64,000 bases of DNA from positions 223,627,415 through 223,691,414 of the forward strand of contig NC_081410.1 in NCBI RefSeq assembly GCF_030272615.1, in the 5' to 3' direction. Under the pieces are notes generated by a model that made no database searches, was not told the DNA's origin, and saw only the letters and a program-made list of their open reading frames with translations. How positions within the stretch are numbered: the first letter of the stretch is position 1; each line of letters begins with the position of its first letter. The translations under genes were made by a program, and so were the position numbers. The stretch comes from Cryptomeria japonica. Its lineage: Eukaryota > Streptophyta > Pinopsida > Cupressales > Cupressaceae. Shown one piece after another: positions 35,538 to 46,805 of the stretch.

Positions 35538-36716
35538 TGTTGGAATTTTGATGATGTTGTGATTGTCATTGATGGACACACACTTGTTTTATGATCACTT
35601 CCCTATGTATGAGTTATGATCAACCGGTAATTGTTCCAACTGGTATTATGTATTACAGTCTTTAGACTATCCGTGTTTTGCAGAAAGTGTTTACCGATCT
35701 CAAGCGATATGAAGATACAAAACAGTATGAAGACCCAAAGCGGTATGAAGACCTCAAGTGGTTTGAGGATCCCAAAGTGGTACGAAGGAACAAAGCGGTT
35801 GTTAAAGTTTTCCCAGTCTTCATTTTTGACAAACCGGTAATTAGTAAAATGTATGAACTGGTAATCGGTAATGATCCGGTATTACTCTGTGATGAGTTAC
35901 CAACCGGTATTTTTGTGAGGAGTTACCATCCATCGACTCTTTGGTAGTGATTTTGTGTTGTGTTACCAAATGTATCCAGATGCACTAAACCTAGGAACTT
36001 GCAATGTAATCCTATTGGACCGACATGAAATCAGATTCCTTTATAAGGAAATCATGTCTAGGGTTTTAGGAGTTGATAGGGTTTTAGAAGTGTATGAGGT
36101 TATTATATGTGCGATAACAGAAGAGAAGATTAGGTCTGTGTGAAGAAACAGAGTGTGGAGATACTGAAGACTGAAGTAATGCTAAAAGTGCATTAACAAT
36201 GAGCTATCAAGGATCTAACCAAGCATACTATGCTAGTATCTATATCACTCACTTGTTGATTACTCACATCTTCGACAATTCTGAAACCCTTAACCAGGTA
36301 GGCTTGGCAAAGCCTTTGTAAATCCTCTAGCAAGGCGGTTCACAACTATGGATCTGAAATCCTCTCACAAGGTAGTCTTTAATAGGACTTATCTCCTAAC
36401 AGAGATCTAGATTCCTAACAGGATCTATTCTAGTGAAGAACATTGTATGACCTTAACTGGTCTGGTTACTATTCTGCAGATAGTTACTTGTGAGTTTCAT
36501 CTCAATGTGGTTTTTCTCATTTGGTTTTCCATGTCAAAACCTCTTGTGTTATAGTGATTGTGCTCTTGTGGGTGAATGCTTTATTTGTTGTTTGGTTTGC
36601 ATTTGTCTTAACTGGTTTGTTAGTAAATTTGTTACAGTGATTGACTGCTAAACTATTTAAGTGTTTGAGTTCAATAATTTTTGGTATACTAATTCACCCC
36701 CCCTTAGTATTCATCA
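35538..36716 (+). mobile_element. NAX-1 5' LTR
   Basis: The 1,179-bp LTR starts TGTTGGAATTTTGATG and ends ...CCCCCTTAGTATTCATCA. It carries five to six diverged 17-18-bp repeats with the word 'agcggtatgaagac' (35701-35800), several ACCGGT words, an inverted repeat around 'agtctttagact' (35657), and a TATA box inside the palindrome ttcctttataaggaa (36036-36050), the likely promoter. Confidence 0.92.
36036..36050 (+). promoter_or_regulatory. NAX LTR TATA box inside a palindrome
   Basis: ttcctttataaggaa is a perfect 15-bp palindrome around TATAA. The other NAX LTRs keep tcctttataagga. It lies about 0.5 kb into the LTR. Assignment as the promoter TATA is inferred from position. Confidence 0.5.
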
Positions 36717-36718
36717 AT

Positions 36719-36730
36719 TGGTATCAAAGC
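36719..36730 (+). promoter_or_regulatory. NAX-1 primer binding site
   Basis: tggtatcaaagc differs at one base from TGGTATCAGAGC (initiator-Met tRNA type) and lies two bases after the 5' LTR end. Confidence 0.88.
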
Positions 36731-36766
36731 CAACCTTTCTATAAGTCTAGCCACTTGGAAGGAGAT

Positions 36767-37128
36767 ATGGGGAAATACACTGTGAGGGAACTTACTCATC
36801 GGCTCACTCAGACTAAGAAAGCCTATGATGAACTCAAAGTCAAATATAAAGCCTCTTTGGCAAAAAGAAGATAGCATGCTAAAAAACTGATGGAGCTTAC
36901 TGAAAATAGTTCTTCTAATGAAGCAGACATGGAATTCCTAGTTGAAGAAGTTGAAAAACTAAATGAATCTAATGCTAACCTGAGAAGGGATTTGGAAGGA
37001 CTGACTATTAGAATGTGCCAAGAGCTTGAGAACCAGAGGAAAGCTGAAGACCTAGTAAAAGACAAAGATCCTGAGATCTCCAAGCTGAAGCAAGAAATCA
37101 GTGCACTTACTGCTCATCTCCAAGAGAG
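36767..37128 (+). pseudogene. NAX-1 ORF1, first part (coiled coil)
   Basis: ATG 36767 opens MGKYTVREL..., matching NAX-2 ORF1 almost residue for residue through the block KYKASLAKRR. A TAG at ~36872 stands where NAX-2 has a Glu codon. The coding continues as coiled coil to ...HLQES at 37128, where the solo OGB LTR is inserted inside TSD GAGAG. It resumes at 41908. The ATG is 37 bp downstream of the PBS. Confidence 0.88.
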
Positions 37129-40100
37129 TGTTGTTCACCAAATTTGGTTAACCCAAGAACACCTGCAATCCTTCTATGAAATGGCCAATTTCAGTGTACA
37201 AAATACATCAGGGCTTGGACAACATAACATAGGATCTTAATGTTCCTCCTACACTTCAGGTTCTACTAGACCTAGGGTGGGACACCCTTTGATGCTCTGA
37301 ATCAAAACTCATTTACTCACCATGACAGCATCAATGAAGCAGATAGATCATTCACAAGCTCAATAGGATAGGAAACACTACATATTGGCTAGATCTGTAC
37401 AAACAATAAGATGAAATAGAGCCTGGAAAGAATGGAACACAAACCCCTAAACATAAAGGGAAATTATATTTGTCATTAATTTTGTAAATCTGAAACCATC
37501 TCCAAATCTGTCAAGGATTAGTACCTTGTTCATTGGACAACAGAGTCACACATAGAACTACAAAATGTCAATCACAGTTGCAAATTTGTTTTCCTTACAA
37601 AATATCCCTGCATTAATACCTTATACTAATGGATTACTCAATCCATTCACAAAATTATCAGATCTGGGACACATTCCATTGTTTATGACTGATTAGAGAA
37701 TTTAAACTCTTCATTGAAGAATGCCTACAAACAATCATACAATCTTCTTGAGATGATAAATTATAAGCCTCCTTGAGGATCCAATTCATAACAATGAAAT
37801 ACATGCACAGAGACAATATCATGGAAAATTTACTCATGCCTGACACAAGTAAGACCTGCAACTAGAAAACAATCTATCATCCTGCAATGTAGCCTCTATA
37901 CCTTGAACAGATCCATAGAACTTTATAAGTTTGGGTCAAGAAATTCAGAAAATGGAAGCCATGAAAACTGGAGCACTTCTCACAGAATTTTGGAATCCTT
38001 ACAATGAGAAGAAAATTGGAATAAGAAGGAAGAGGGAACAAATTAGGTCTGCAACCAAAATTGCCAAGTGTCTCATTTTCCAACTGAATTTTAATTCCTT
38101 CATCTTTCCTATGGAAACTACTCTCAAAAGATCTGATCTTTGTTGAAACAAACTTCATAACTACATTCCTCATCTCAAGAGCTTTCTGGTGATATATGAT
38201 ACTTGCCATTTTGACCAAAAATGGACCTCTGGGCGAATTAATCACTCAACATGTGCACATCATTTATATTTTTCAATTTTTTAATATAGTCTGAACTATA
38301 TATTTAATTTACATTTAACTTTGATTTTTTCTCTGATTGTGCCCTGATGCCTTGCCATGTGGTGGTCTCTAATTGGTTCGTAGGGTCCACTGGGTGCCAT
38401 CTGGGATGACACCTCATCCATCTGCCATTTGCACGCTCACTTGTCGGCCACATCATCACCACCTCAGCGCCATTGGACTACCACCTATGTACCACCTCAT
38501 CGCCACCTCATCACCAATTGTGTGCCAACTGCATGCCACATCACCGCCACTTGGATTTCACTACTTTGTGATGGGTAACAGGTGAGAAACTTCAGGCTCT
38601 GAAGTCATGCGAGTCGTCTATCTTCATCAAACTTGCATGTTCTTTAACCTTGCTCATTTTTGGAGATGCTTTTTGCTATTTCATGGATCTTAACTGGTGA
38701 GCAACTTCGGCCTCAAATCAACACACTTTGTCAAATCCTCTGCAACCTGCTCATTGGTTAAGATGACCCTTCTCTGCAAAATTCACTCGCTTGCCTCAGG
38801 ATCCATACCTACGTGGGGTCCACCTGTCGCCATTTGTCACCTCCTCAGTTGCCATGGGATCCATGCCCACGTGCATGGGGTCCACTTGGGTGCCCAATGG
38901 GCACCGTCTGTCAAAATCCTTGAGGCTTTAACATTATATACTGGTGGATTATTGCTTATATATACCAAAAAATGCCATTTCCCAGCGAATGTGGGATAAA
39001 AGACTTTGCCTGTAACTATGTTTTTGAGCTTTTCCTAAATGTTTTAATGGCGGCCATTCTATTTTTCTGTAATTGCTTGGAAATCAAAGGCCTTTCCAAC
39101 CACGCCACACATTGAAAGAGGGGAAAATTTTACAAGCCACATTGCATTTGATTTTAAAAGTGTCCTGAGCCTTTATTCCATTTTACGCACAGCAAGGAGG
39201 AGAGAGCATTAAGCTAATAGAGTATATCGATACACCTGCTCATATTGCAATTGTTTGAAAGTTCATTTGATGCCCTTTGACTCACACATGGGAGGGGCTT
39301 TAATCCTGTTGATTGCATCTACTTGAAGATTTCTTTGCCCTTCTCACTTTTATCTTATATGCTTAATCTGCTTTAACCTTGCCCCTTACTCTCCAACAGA
39401 CCATGCAAGAGGGGAAACTGGCAATTACACTTGCTGTGGAAGTTTTTCAGCATTCCATATGCTAGCAGGAGTAACATTTGCCTTATTTCAATAAAATGCT
39501 TATGCTTTGACTTTCAAACGCCTTCCCAACACCATTCAACACAGGAGGGAAGACTAGTTGCCAATGCATTTGGGTAAATTTCTCTAAGGTTTCATTCTGT
39601 CGCTACCACCACTCACACTCACAGTCAAAGACCACTCAGAAACCCATGCAGAAGGAAATATTAACATAGATATTCCTTTGTTGAAGGGTTTCAACACTTT
39701 TACAATGCCATGCCACATTCTGAAGGAGGAGCTGCTAAAGCATTTACTTGAAAGATTTTGTTGTTTCAAAGAAACCACGTAGAGGAGGAGGATAGACTAG
39801 TTTTCAATCATCTGCTGGAGCTTCTAACAGTCTTCCAAACACCACCACACAAAGGATCATTGTTAATTGTAGCTGCTATCATGCCTTTGTTCAAAGATCT
39901 AAATGATTCCTTGTCCTCTTCTACTACCACGCAAGGGAGTCTTTGGCTTGTTGCATTTAACCAAAATTTTCTGCATTCTTAAAACTCCACTCCACATAGG
40001 ACATTGACTTCATTCCATGGGACTTCACATGGAGGGAGAGAGAATTTTCTATTGGATAAAAGCTTTAAAATCTTCTACATTTGTCCAGCACCACCCTCCA

Positions 40101-41907
40101 TGCTCCATGCAGAACTTCATACTTTACATTTGGTGTTTGCTAGGAAAAGTTCATTATTGTCTGCTGGTACCATGTGGATTGGCTTTGAAAGTTTTAAATC
40201 TCCTGAACTCTACTCCACAACCAATTTGCAGCCTTGATATACCGGTTATACAATTCACAAAGAAAAATCCTCTGAAGCATTGTCCCCTAAAAAGGTACAC
40301 TTGAACTTTCATTCATAGCAGAAATTGACATTGACTAAAAATCATCCAATGAATCTTCCAGTCGCTTAGGCACCTTAGACTTCAACCGCATCTTGATCCA
40401 TTGATTTTGGGTGGTCGGATCTAACAGATACATCATATAACTTTTCTAGTTGATTCAAATGGCATTTCGAACCTGATGCTTCATCACTTTTTTACTTGAT
40501 AATATATATTGGTAAATTTGACATTCTTTCTAAATTATTTGAGGTTTGCAACTAGAATGCAAGATACACATCCACCAATCCATAAATGGCAAGTAACTAA
40601 AGTCACCACTCACCATTCTACTAGCAAACTGCAGTCGAGTTGACATTGATATATAAGCATGCACTTAAGACCATTTCACCACAAAATTTAATGGGCGGGC
40701 ATGAGCCAAGTCGGGCCCCAAAGTGGGTCCGACTAAAAAAATTTCATTTTCATGCAACTAACCTCTGAAATGCTTCAGGAACCTCACACACACCTCTGAA
40801 AATGATTGGCATCATTTTCGGATCATCAGACTGAATTTTGCAACCTTCATGCAATTACGCCACATTTTCGCATTTAATCGCGAAGACATAATTTTCAAGC
40901 CAGTCAAAACACCTTTCTAGAGCTCGCCATCTGATAGGTGTGTACTATGATATACAAGGATGAATTCTACCAAATGGTTTCTCAAGACGAGTCCTGAGCA
41001 AAGAGATATTAATTGGCGAAAATGACCAACTGGCTTTGTCGACACTGCGGACCTAATGAAGTCAATGTTTTGGCAACACATGATGCCTTTCTCAAAAATA
41101 TCAAACGACCTCCGTAGACCCTCAAATTTGAAAAATAGGTACCTTGAAGTACATACTAAATATTTGGATTCTCAGTTCAACCAAAATCCTGACTGGGTGC
41201 AAATGGTGCGCTCACGAAAATAGCTACTTTAACTGATATAGCACTGAAAGTACGGATAACTGAAAACGATGGTTCAAAGAACCCTTTTGAAAACTGATCA
41301 AACGGATTGGTAGAGGCTTGAAATTTGAAACGTAGCTCATCATTTATACTAAAAATATCCTGGAACAAACATTATGTCATAACACTTACTAAGGCAACTT
41401 TTACACGTGCAAAACAAGGCTCCGACTAGTTGTCAAAACAAGGACTAGTCAAACCACACAAACTGCAAACGGATTTGGCTCTGAAAACTGAGCAAATGGA
41501 TTCATTAGCACTTGAAATTTTGCAATATCATTCACATTTATGCATACAATTTAATCCATTTTGAATTTCTTCATGACAATCAACAAAGAAAAGATATAAA
41601 CACTCAAAGTAGGCTACTCAATAAAATCTGCATTTGTGCCTAAAATGCACTTTCAGCTCACCCCTCGAAATGGGTACCTTGTAAACTTATCCAAACTGAA
41701 TTTTGAAAGTTTCACATCATTTCATAGGCCAAATTAAAGGTGTAGGACATGAATCCTAAGCCTTACCCTTTGAAAATCAACTGGCTCCATTTAACCCTCT
41801 CTCTAACTAGGCCATTCAAACTGACTCATTTAGGTACTCTTCTGACATGCAAAGCAAAATTTTGAAATGGGCCTCTAAACTTGACTCAAATTTAACGAGT
41901 CCCAACA
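37129..41907 (-). mobile_element. Solo OGB LTR inside NAX-1 ORF1
   Basis: The 4,779-bp insertion runs from TGTTGTTCACC to ...GTCCCAACA with a perfect TSD GAGAG (37124-37128 and 41908-41912). Reversed, it follows the OGB LTR from start to end: the U5 end near 37140, hairpin-type modules near 38560-38700, the promoter at 38997-38957, and the U3 start near 41900. It has no PBS or internal region. Removing it rejoins ORF1 in frame (HLQES to KVEKEE). It is ~600 bp longer than the other OGB LTRs. The frames at 38373, 38697, 39758, 40004 and elsewhere are not supported as genes. Confidence 0.9.
38957..38997 (-). promoter_or_regulatory. Solo OGB LTR promoter core
   Basis: On the minus strand ATCCCACATTCG (38997-38986), a 21-bp gap, then TATATATA (38964-38957). 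Confidence 0.6.
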
Positions 41908-42816
41908 GAGAGTAAAGTGGAAAAAGAAGAAATGCAAGGTGAACTAAACATGGCTATCTTTGAGAATGCAACCTTGATGGAATCCAATGCTGCTATTTCC
42001 AAGGAACTCACCAAGTCAAAGGAGATACTTGCCAAATTCAATAAGAGTACTGTTAAGCTAGAGAAAAAGATTGAATCAGCTAAATTGGTAAAGAATACCA
42101 CTAGACTTGGTTTTTTGGGTTATGAGGAAGGTGAGACCTCTGGAACAAAAGATGGAGCATCAAAGAAGAAACCGACACCAAAGGATAAAGGTAAGCAAAA
42201 TTTAAACATATTTGCTTTAATTGTCTCAAGAAAGGACATACTGCTAATGTGTGTAGAAATAAGGCTTACAATAATTTTCCTTATTTTCTAAACAATAAGC
42301 CTAGATCCAATAGATTCAATGGCAACTGTTATGCATACGACAAGTTTGGGAATAGAGCATTTGAATGCAAGTCTGTTGTGCACAACACCAGGAGATATCC
42401 ACAAGGGACTCAAAAAGTTTTTCCTGAATCCTCTATGAACCGGAATCCAAACCGGTATAATTCCTAGTGGTGGTGGCTATCAAGTGGCAACCGATTGGAG
42501 AGCAACCTATTTGATTTGCCATGGTAGCGGTCACACTGCTGCAACATGTAGGAGGAAGAATGGTAGAATGAATAATGGACCATGGAGAGCACCTGGAATG
42601 GTATGCTATCACTACAACAAACCAAGTCACACAGCTAGAATCTTCTTGATGAGAAAGAACATATTGGATGATATACTAGCCACTCCAGAAGGAAATATTG
42701 ATGTTGAAACTATTCAAGCAGATATGAAGAAAACATGGAAGAAGAAACCTAAAGAAGTGTCACAGGAAGAACCGGTTTCTGCACCTAGTATAGAAGTCCC
42801 TGAACTGACAAACTGA
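41908..42816 (+). pseudogene. NAX-1 ORF1, second part (coiled coil and zinc knuckles)
   Basis: After the insert the coiled coil continues (KVEKEE, NMAIFENATLMESN, KSKEILAKFNKS). A basic linker leads to four CCHC-type knuckles spread over two frames: CFNCLKKGHTANVC (~42210), CYAYDKFGNRAFEC (~42335, second Cys and the His replaced), a third with its first Cys replaced (LICHGSGHTAATC, ~42515), and CYHYNKPSHTARIF (~42605, second and last Cys replaced). The frame ends ...VPELTN at 42816. Frameshifts lie near 42215 and 42470. Loss of ligands in three of the four knuckles means this copy is inactive, while NAX-2 keeps three of four intact. Total ORF1 length is about 420 codons. Confidence 0.87.
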
Positions 42817-43262
42817 GATTTAGAAAAGCTTAGGGGGAACAAATCAGTGAAATATTTCGAACCCCCAATTTATATCAATAAAAGACCTTAACCAATATAT
42901 GTTACTTGTCAATCGACAGAAGACCAAAAATGGTAAAAGGAAAAAATAGGGTTTATACCCTAATGGTGGAACATTTATTATGGTAGGTGAAGAATTCATT
43001 TAAAAGGGATTTTCAAGTCATTTTTACTTATCAATTTTTGAGCGAAGAAGTTTTCAAGAGAAGACCGACAAAAGGCGATTCAACTTGTGACTCAAAGTGA
43101 ATTGAAATCTAGCAGAAGAATTCTCAGGTACTTGCAACCTATCAGTGAAGAACACTAAGTGGTATTCAAACAATCAAAGTGGTGAAGTGTGTGTTGTATT
43201 GGCAAACCCCAAATTTCAAAATTCTGAAGGTATTTCTCAAAATTCTTGTTTTTCAGTTAATC
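42817..43262 (+). other. NAX-1 spacer between ORF1 and ORF2
   Basis: A 446-bp spacer with no supported coding. It keeps blocks shared with NAX-2, such as 'aaaagggattttcaagtcat' (~43000). How ORF2 would be expressed (splicing, internal promoter or reinitiation) is not visible. Confidence 0.6.
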
Positions 43263-46200
43263 ATGGCTTTTGCATCGCACTCCAGTCCTTGTACACCTAT
43301 CGATTTAGTGGATTTTATCCAACGGAAGATGAAATACAATGCCCTATCCTAGATACCCGTTGGAGTCATAGTGGAAGATGATATTTTAGGGTACATTGAT
43401 TGTAAATTGGAAGACCTAGGATCTCTAGTGATCCATTCCCAACTAGGTCTATTCTATGGGGATGACAAGAAGATCAAACCGGAATATAGCATCCTAGAGA
43501 GGAAGAAACTTCACAATGCGGTGTACTTTCTTGAAGAATTTACGAAAGATCACATCCGCATCATCCTAAGCAGAGTGCATGGTGACAAGATGTATCTCGA
43601 AAGGACACATGAAATTATGCCTGAAGCCATCTATGTCATCACCGATTTCTGCAACACTGATGAGGTGTCAGCCCTAAGAAAAGTCATCAAGACTGAAATG
43701 ACTAAGCTCACCAGTTTTGTGAGCGACCAATGGGGAATGATCGTCAATACCATCAAGGATGATTTGGTCAAGTATGCTTGCATGGTGATCGGATACCGGA
43801 CATTCTATGCTATCAGAGTAGACTCTGTCTTTGTTGTTGCGGTAAATGGCACCTACAAAATGATCATGGAAGATGCATCATTTGATCTATCCACCTGTAT
43901 GCAGAAGCAACTGTTAATAAACCCAAAGTCTATCAAACAGGACAGTGCCCTAAGATTCAAATTTGGACAACTTTTGGTAGGACTATTTTTCTACTTTCAA
44001 GGCTATTTTCTGGGAGTCGGTGATATTCAATGGTCTATTGACCAACCACTTACCAAACAAATCAGGGAAAGTCTCCAAGCAGTGGGAACTAGATATCCTG
44101 AAGTCTTGAATAAATATTTTGATGAATTCAAGCAAAAGATGAGCCAACGGATGAGGATATCTGGTGATATTGTTAATAATTATGAAGAGGACATCTGCTT
44201 TATCATCAGAGTAGATGAGTGCATAATGGAGGCGGTGGAGCCCAGAAAGGAAAAAGTTGAACCCATGGGATATGAGGTGATGTATGACATGCTAGATGGG
44301 TATGAATCTACCCTACTTGCCTTGCCTCTTGATCCGAAGAAGAAGAGAACCGACACCTACTTAGAAAGGATAAAATTGGTTGAAGAACCTTCAGTGAAGA
44401 AGGGAAAGGTAGTGCCATCAGTATCAACATCGGTCACCTCAGCAAGTCCTAAAGTGACCAAGCGGTCACTTGCCAAGAAGAAACTGGAAGTTGCACCCGC
44501 CAAGGTTTTTGAAAGAAAGCGGAAGACTAAGAGAAACTCGCCAGATTCTAAGGATACAGAACCTGAAGTGTAGCCTAAGAAGACTAGGTAAACAAGGAAG
44601 AAGGAAAAGACAACTAGTAATGAACTGACATCATCAGCACTAGTAAATATAGACATTTCCTCTTACAAACCTTTGACACATTGTCAAAGGACTATCAAGA
44701 ATGTTAGGAGAAAAGTGCTAAGTAACTTATTAGATCACTTTGATGATTTTAATGATAATAAAAAAGAGGAAGTTGAACAGGAAGTCATCCAATATCTATG
44801 TATTAATGACCAGTCACCATCAAAAATTAGATCGGTGACACCAAATTCTTTATACAATTCTTTAGATAGCAAATGGCACATTGCCATTGAAAAAGAACAG
44901 GAAATAAGAGAGGAAATATTTGCACAATATTTTCCTGATGTTTCAAATTCTGAGCTCTATGAAATCATGGATAAGTACAAAGGGCTCTTCTTCATGATAA
45001 GAAGAAGACTCTTTTTACTAGAAGGCAAAGTCTCTGAAGTGGTGAAAGATACACACTCTCATGCCAAATCCGCTCTGAGATTGCACCAAGTTTCTGAGGC
45101 TAACAAGAAGGCCGAACAAGAATCAGAAACCAAAAAACTGGATGAGGAATTTGATGATAAAGGAGAAAAAGTAACAAAATAGGTAGACACAATTGATGTT
45201 GATGTGTTAGATGTTGAAGATGTCACTCCAGATGCTGAAAAATAAAAAGAAGACAAGGAGAGATAGTTCAAAGAAAAGGCTGACAAAGAGCAAGCGAAAT
45301 AGGAAGAAGAGAAGAGGAAACATGAAGAAGAGAAGAGGAAATAGGAAGAGAAGAAGAGGAAATAGGAAGAAGAGAAGAGAAAAGAAGAGGAAAAGAGGAA
45401 AGAAGAAGAGAAAAGGAAGGAAGAGGAAAAGAAGAAAGAGGAAGAGAAAAAGAAAGTAGAGGAGAAAAAGAAAGAAGAGGAGAAGCAGAAAGAAGAGGAG
45501 AAGCAGAGAGAAGAGGAGAAGAAGAAATAAAATGAGGAGAAGAAGAAGGAAGAAGAAAGGAAGAAGAAAGAAGAGAAGAAAAAGAAAGAAGAAGAGGAGA
45601 AAAAGAAGGTAGAAGAGGAAAAGCAAAGAGTCGAAGAGAAGAAGGAAGCAACAAAGAGCACACAAGTGGAGACGCCAAAGGCAACTGGTGGTCAAGCCAA
45701 ACTAGCTGACATCACTAGTCCCATTGACCTCCAATCTGCAAATGAATCAGAGCTGCTCCAAAGCATTAAACTTGCACAAGAGCGACTGGAAGCATTAAGG
45801 AGGAAAAAGGAGCAAGGTGTTATTCAAACTGCAGTTGACACTCTTACCAGTTTGATTCTCGGTACTAACCTCCCTAGTATCGATTCCTCTTTGGCCCAAC
45901 TAAAACTTCTATGTATAGTTGTAGAGGACCAGGTACAATGTCTAGAAGAAGTTGCTAGAGATAATGCATAGAAGAAGCATCAAAAGGCACTAAACACTGC
46001 CTTAGTGAAGAAACTGAACAAGCTCTGGTCTGAACTTCTGAAACAATAGAAGAACATAAGAGATGCTATGGATGAGGGCAAGCTACTGTTAAGCAAAATC
46101 AACCAACCCCGTCTATTTTGTGATGATGTGCTTGCACAGAAGGAAAAACTGCAATCTGATTTGTAGGCATACATAAGCACCTTTAAGACGCCCTATGATT

Positions 46201-46532
46201 CCTTCACCACATATGGGCAAACTATTCACCGGTTTCAGCTCCAGTCTGCTGGAATAGAGTTGGAGATTAGCAACAGGACTAGAGATTTGCAAGAACTTCA
46301 ACTGGTTTTATTACCTAAATTGCAAATTCTTTAGAAGTGCTTTCTTAATTTGGAAGCATTAAGAGCCACTCAAGAGATGAGCACAATTGATGCCATGGAA
46401 GAATAGGTATCCTAGATGCAGACAGAAAGTGATGTTGCTACCTCATTAATTGAGTCATGGTTTTTATCCATGAAGACTTTTATGCAAGATTTCAAATCGG
46501 TTTTTGATAAGTTTCACTCATTATTGTCATAA
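43263..46532 (+). pseudogene. NAX-1 ORF2, unknown protein, frame kept, nonsense codons only
   Basis: ATG 43263 to TAA 46530-46532 is 3,270 bp, exactly 1,090 codons in one frame. There are sixteen internal stops: 13 TAG, 3 TAA, no TGA. Order of parts: N-terminal globular region (KKLHNAVYFLEEF, RVHGDKMYLERTHE, KYACMVIGYRTFYA, RFKFGQLLVGLFFYFQGYFLGVGD), a Lys-rich nuclear-signal-like linker (KVFERKRKTKR), a compact block (SYKPLTHCQRTIKN, EIREEIFAQYFPD), a long Glu/Lys tract, and a C-terminal coiled coil (ALRRKKEQGVIQ). The start is chosen because NAX-2 begins at the same point (MASASHSS against MAFASHSS). Function unknown; a plant mobile-domain, transposase-like or envelope-like origin is conceivable but unsupported. 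Confidence 0.87.
45300..45645 (+). repeat. Expanded Glu/Lys repeat in NAX-1 ORF2
   Basis: Four 21-bp units (KRKQEEE type) are followed by about a dozen 18-bp units (EEEKKK type). NAX-2 has about eight 21-bp units and a shorter tail, so the tract changed in length by whole codons. Long frames on the other strand here (45059-45695) are repeat shadows. Confidence 0.85.
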
Positions 46533-46805
46533 ACATTTATTCTTTTAATGATAATGAGAAACAGGGGTTATTCTGCAGTACTTTGTCATTGTTGGCAAAG
46601 GGGGAGTAGTATCTGAAATTTTGATGAATGTTATGTATACTTTCTTGTTATTTCTTTAAAGGAGTAGTATACATTGTATTTTCTGTAAAAAGGGATAGTG
46701 TATATGCTTAGGGGGAGTAATTTTTATTATGGCATATTTTTTGTTGTAAAACACTTAGATGTCAAAATTTTCCTAAGTGTTGCCATCAATGCCAAAGGGA
46801 GAGAT
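46533..46805 (+). other. NAX-1 3' spacer and polypurine tract
   Basis: The spacer contains 'aagggggagtagt' and 'cttagggggagtaa' purine runs. The PPT aaagggagagat abuts the 3' LTR at 46806. No coding. Confidence 0.75.

Noticed and set aside
38373-40304. Several 60-110-codon frames in the 37-42 kb region that could be taken as host genes
   Set aside because: The whole interval has TSD GAGAG and TG...CA ends and aligns with OGB LTRs. The frames are not kept in the other copies.
43247-43262. Splice-acceptor-like 'cttgtttttcag' just before the ORF2 start
   Set aside because: NAX-2 has 'gcttctttgtttatc' at the same place without the AG, so the site is not conserved.
45059-45695. Minus-strand Phe/Ser/Leu-rich frames of 138-200 codons
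   Set aside because: Opposite-strand shadow of the NAX-1 ORF2 repeat, the same situation as in NAX-2.
43263-46532. A variant genetic code reading TAG and TAA as Gln, as in some ciliates
   Set aside because: Stops are mostly private to each copy and replace sense codons in the other copy. ORF1 and COP1 also decay by frameshift. Methylation-linked deamination is the simpler reading.
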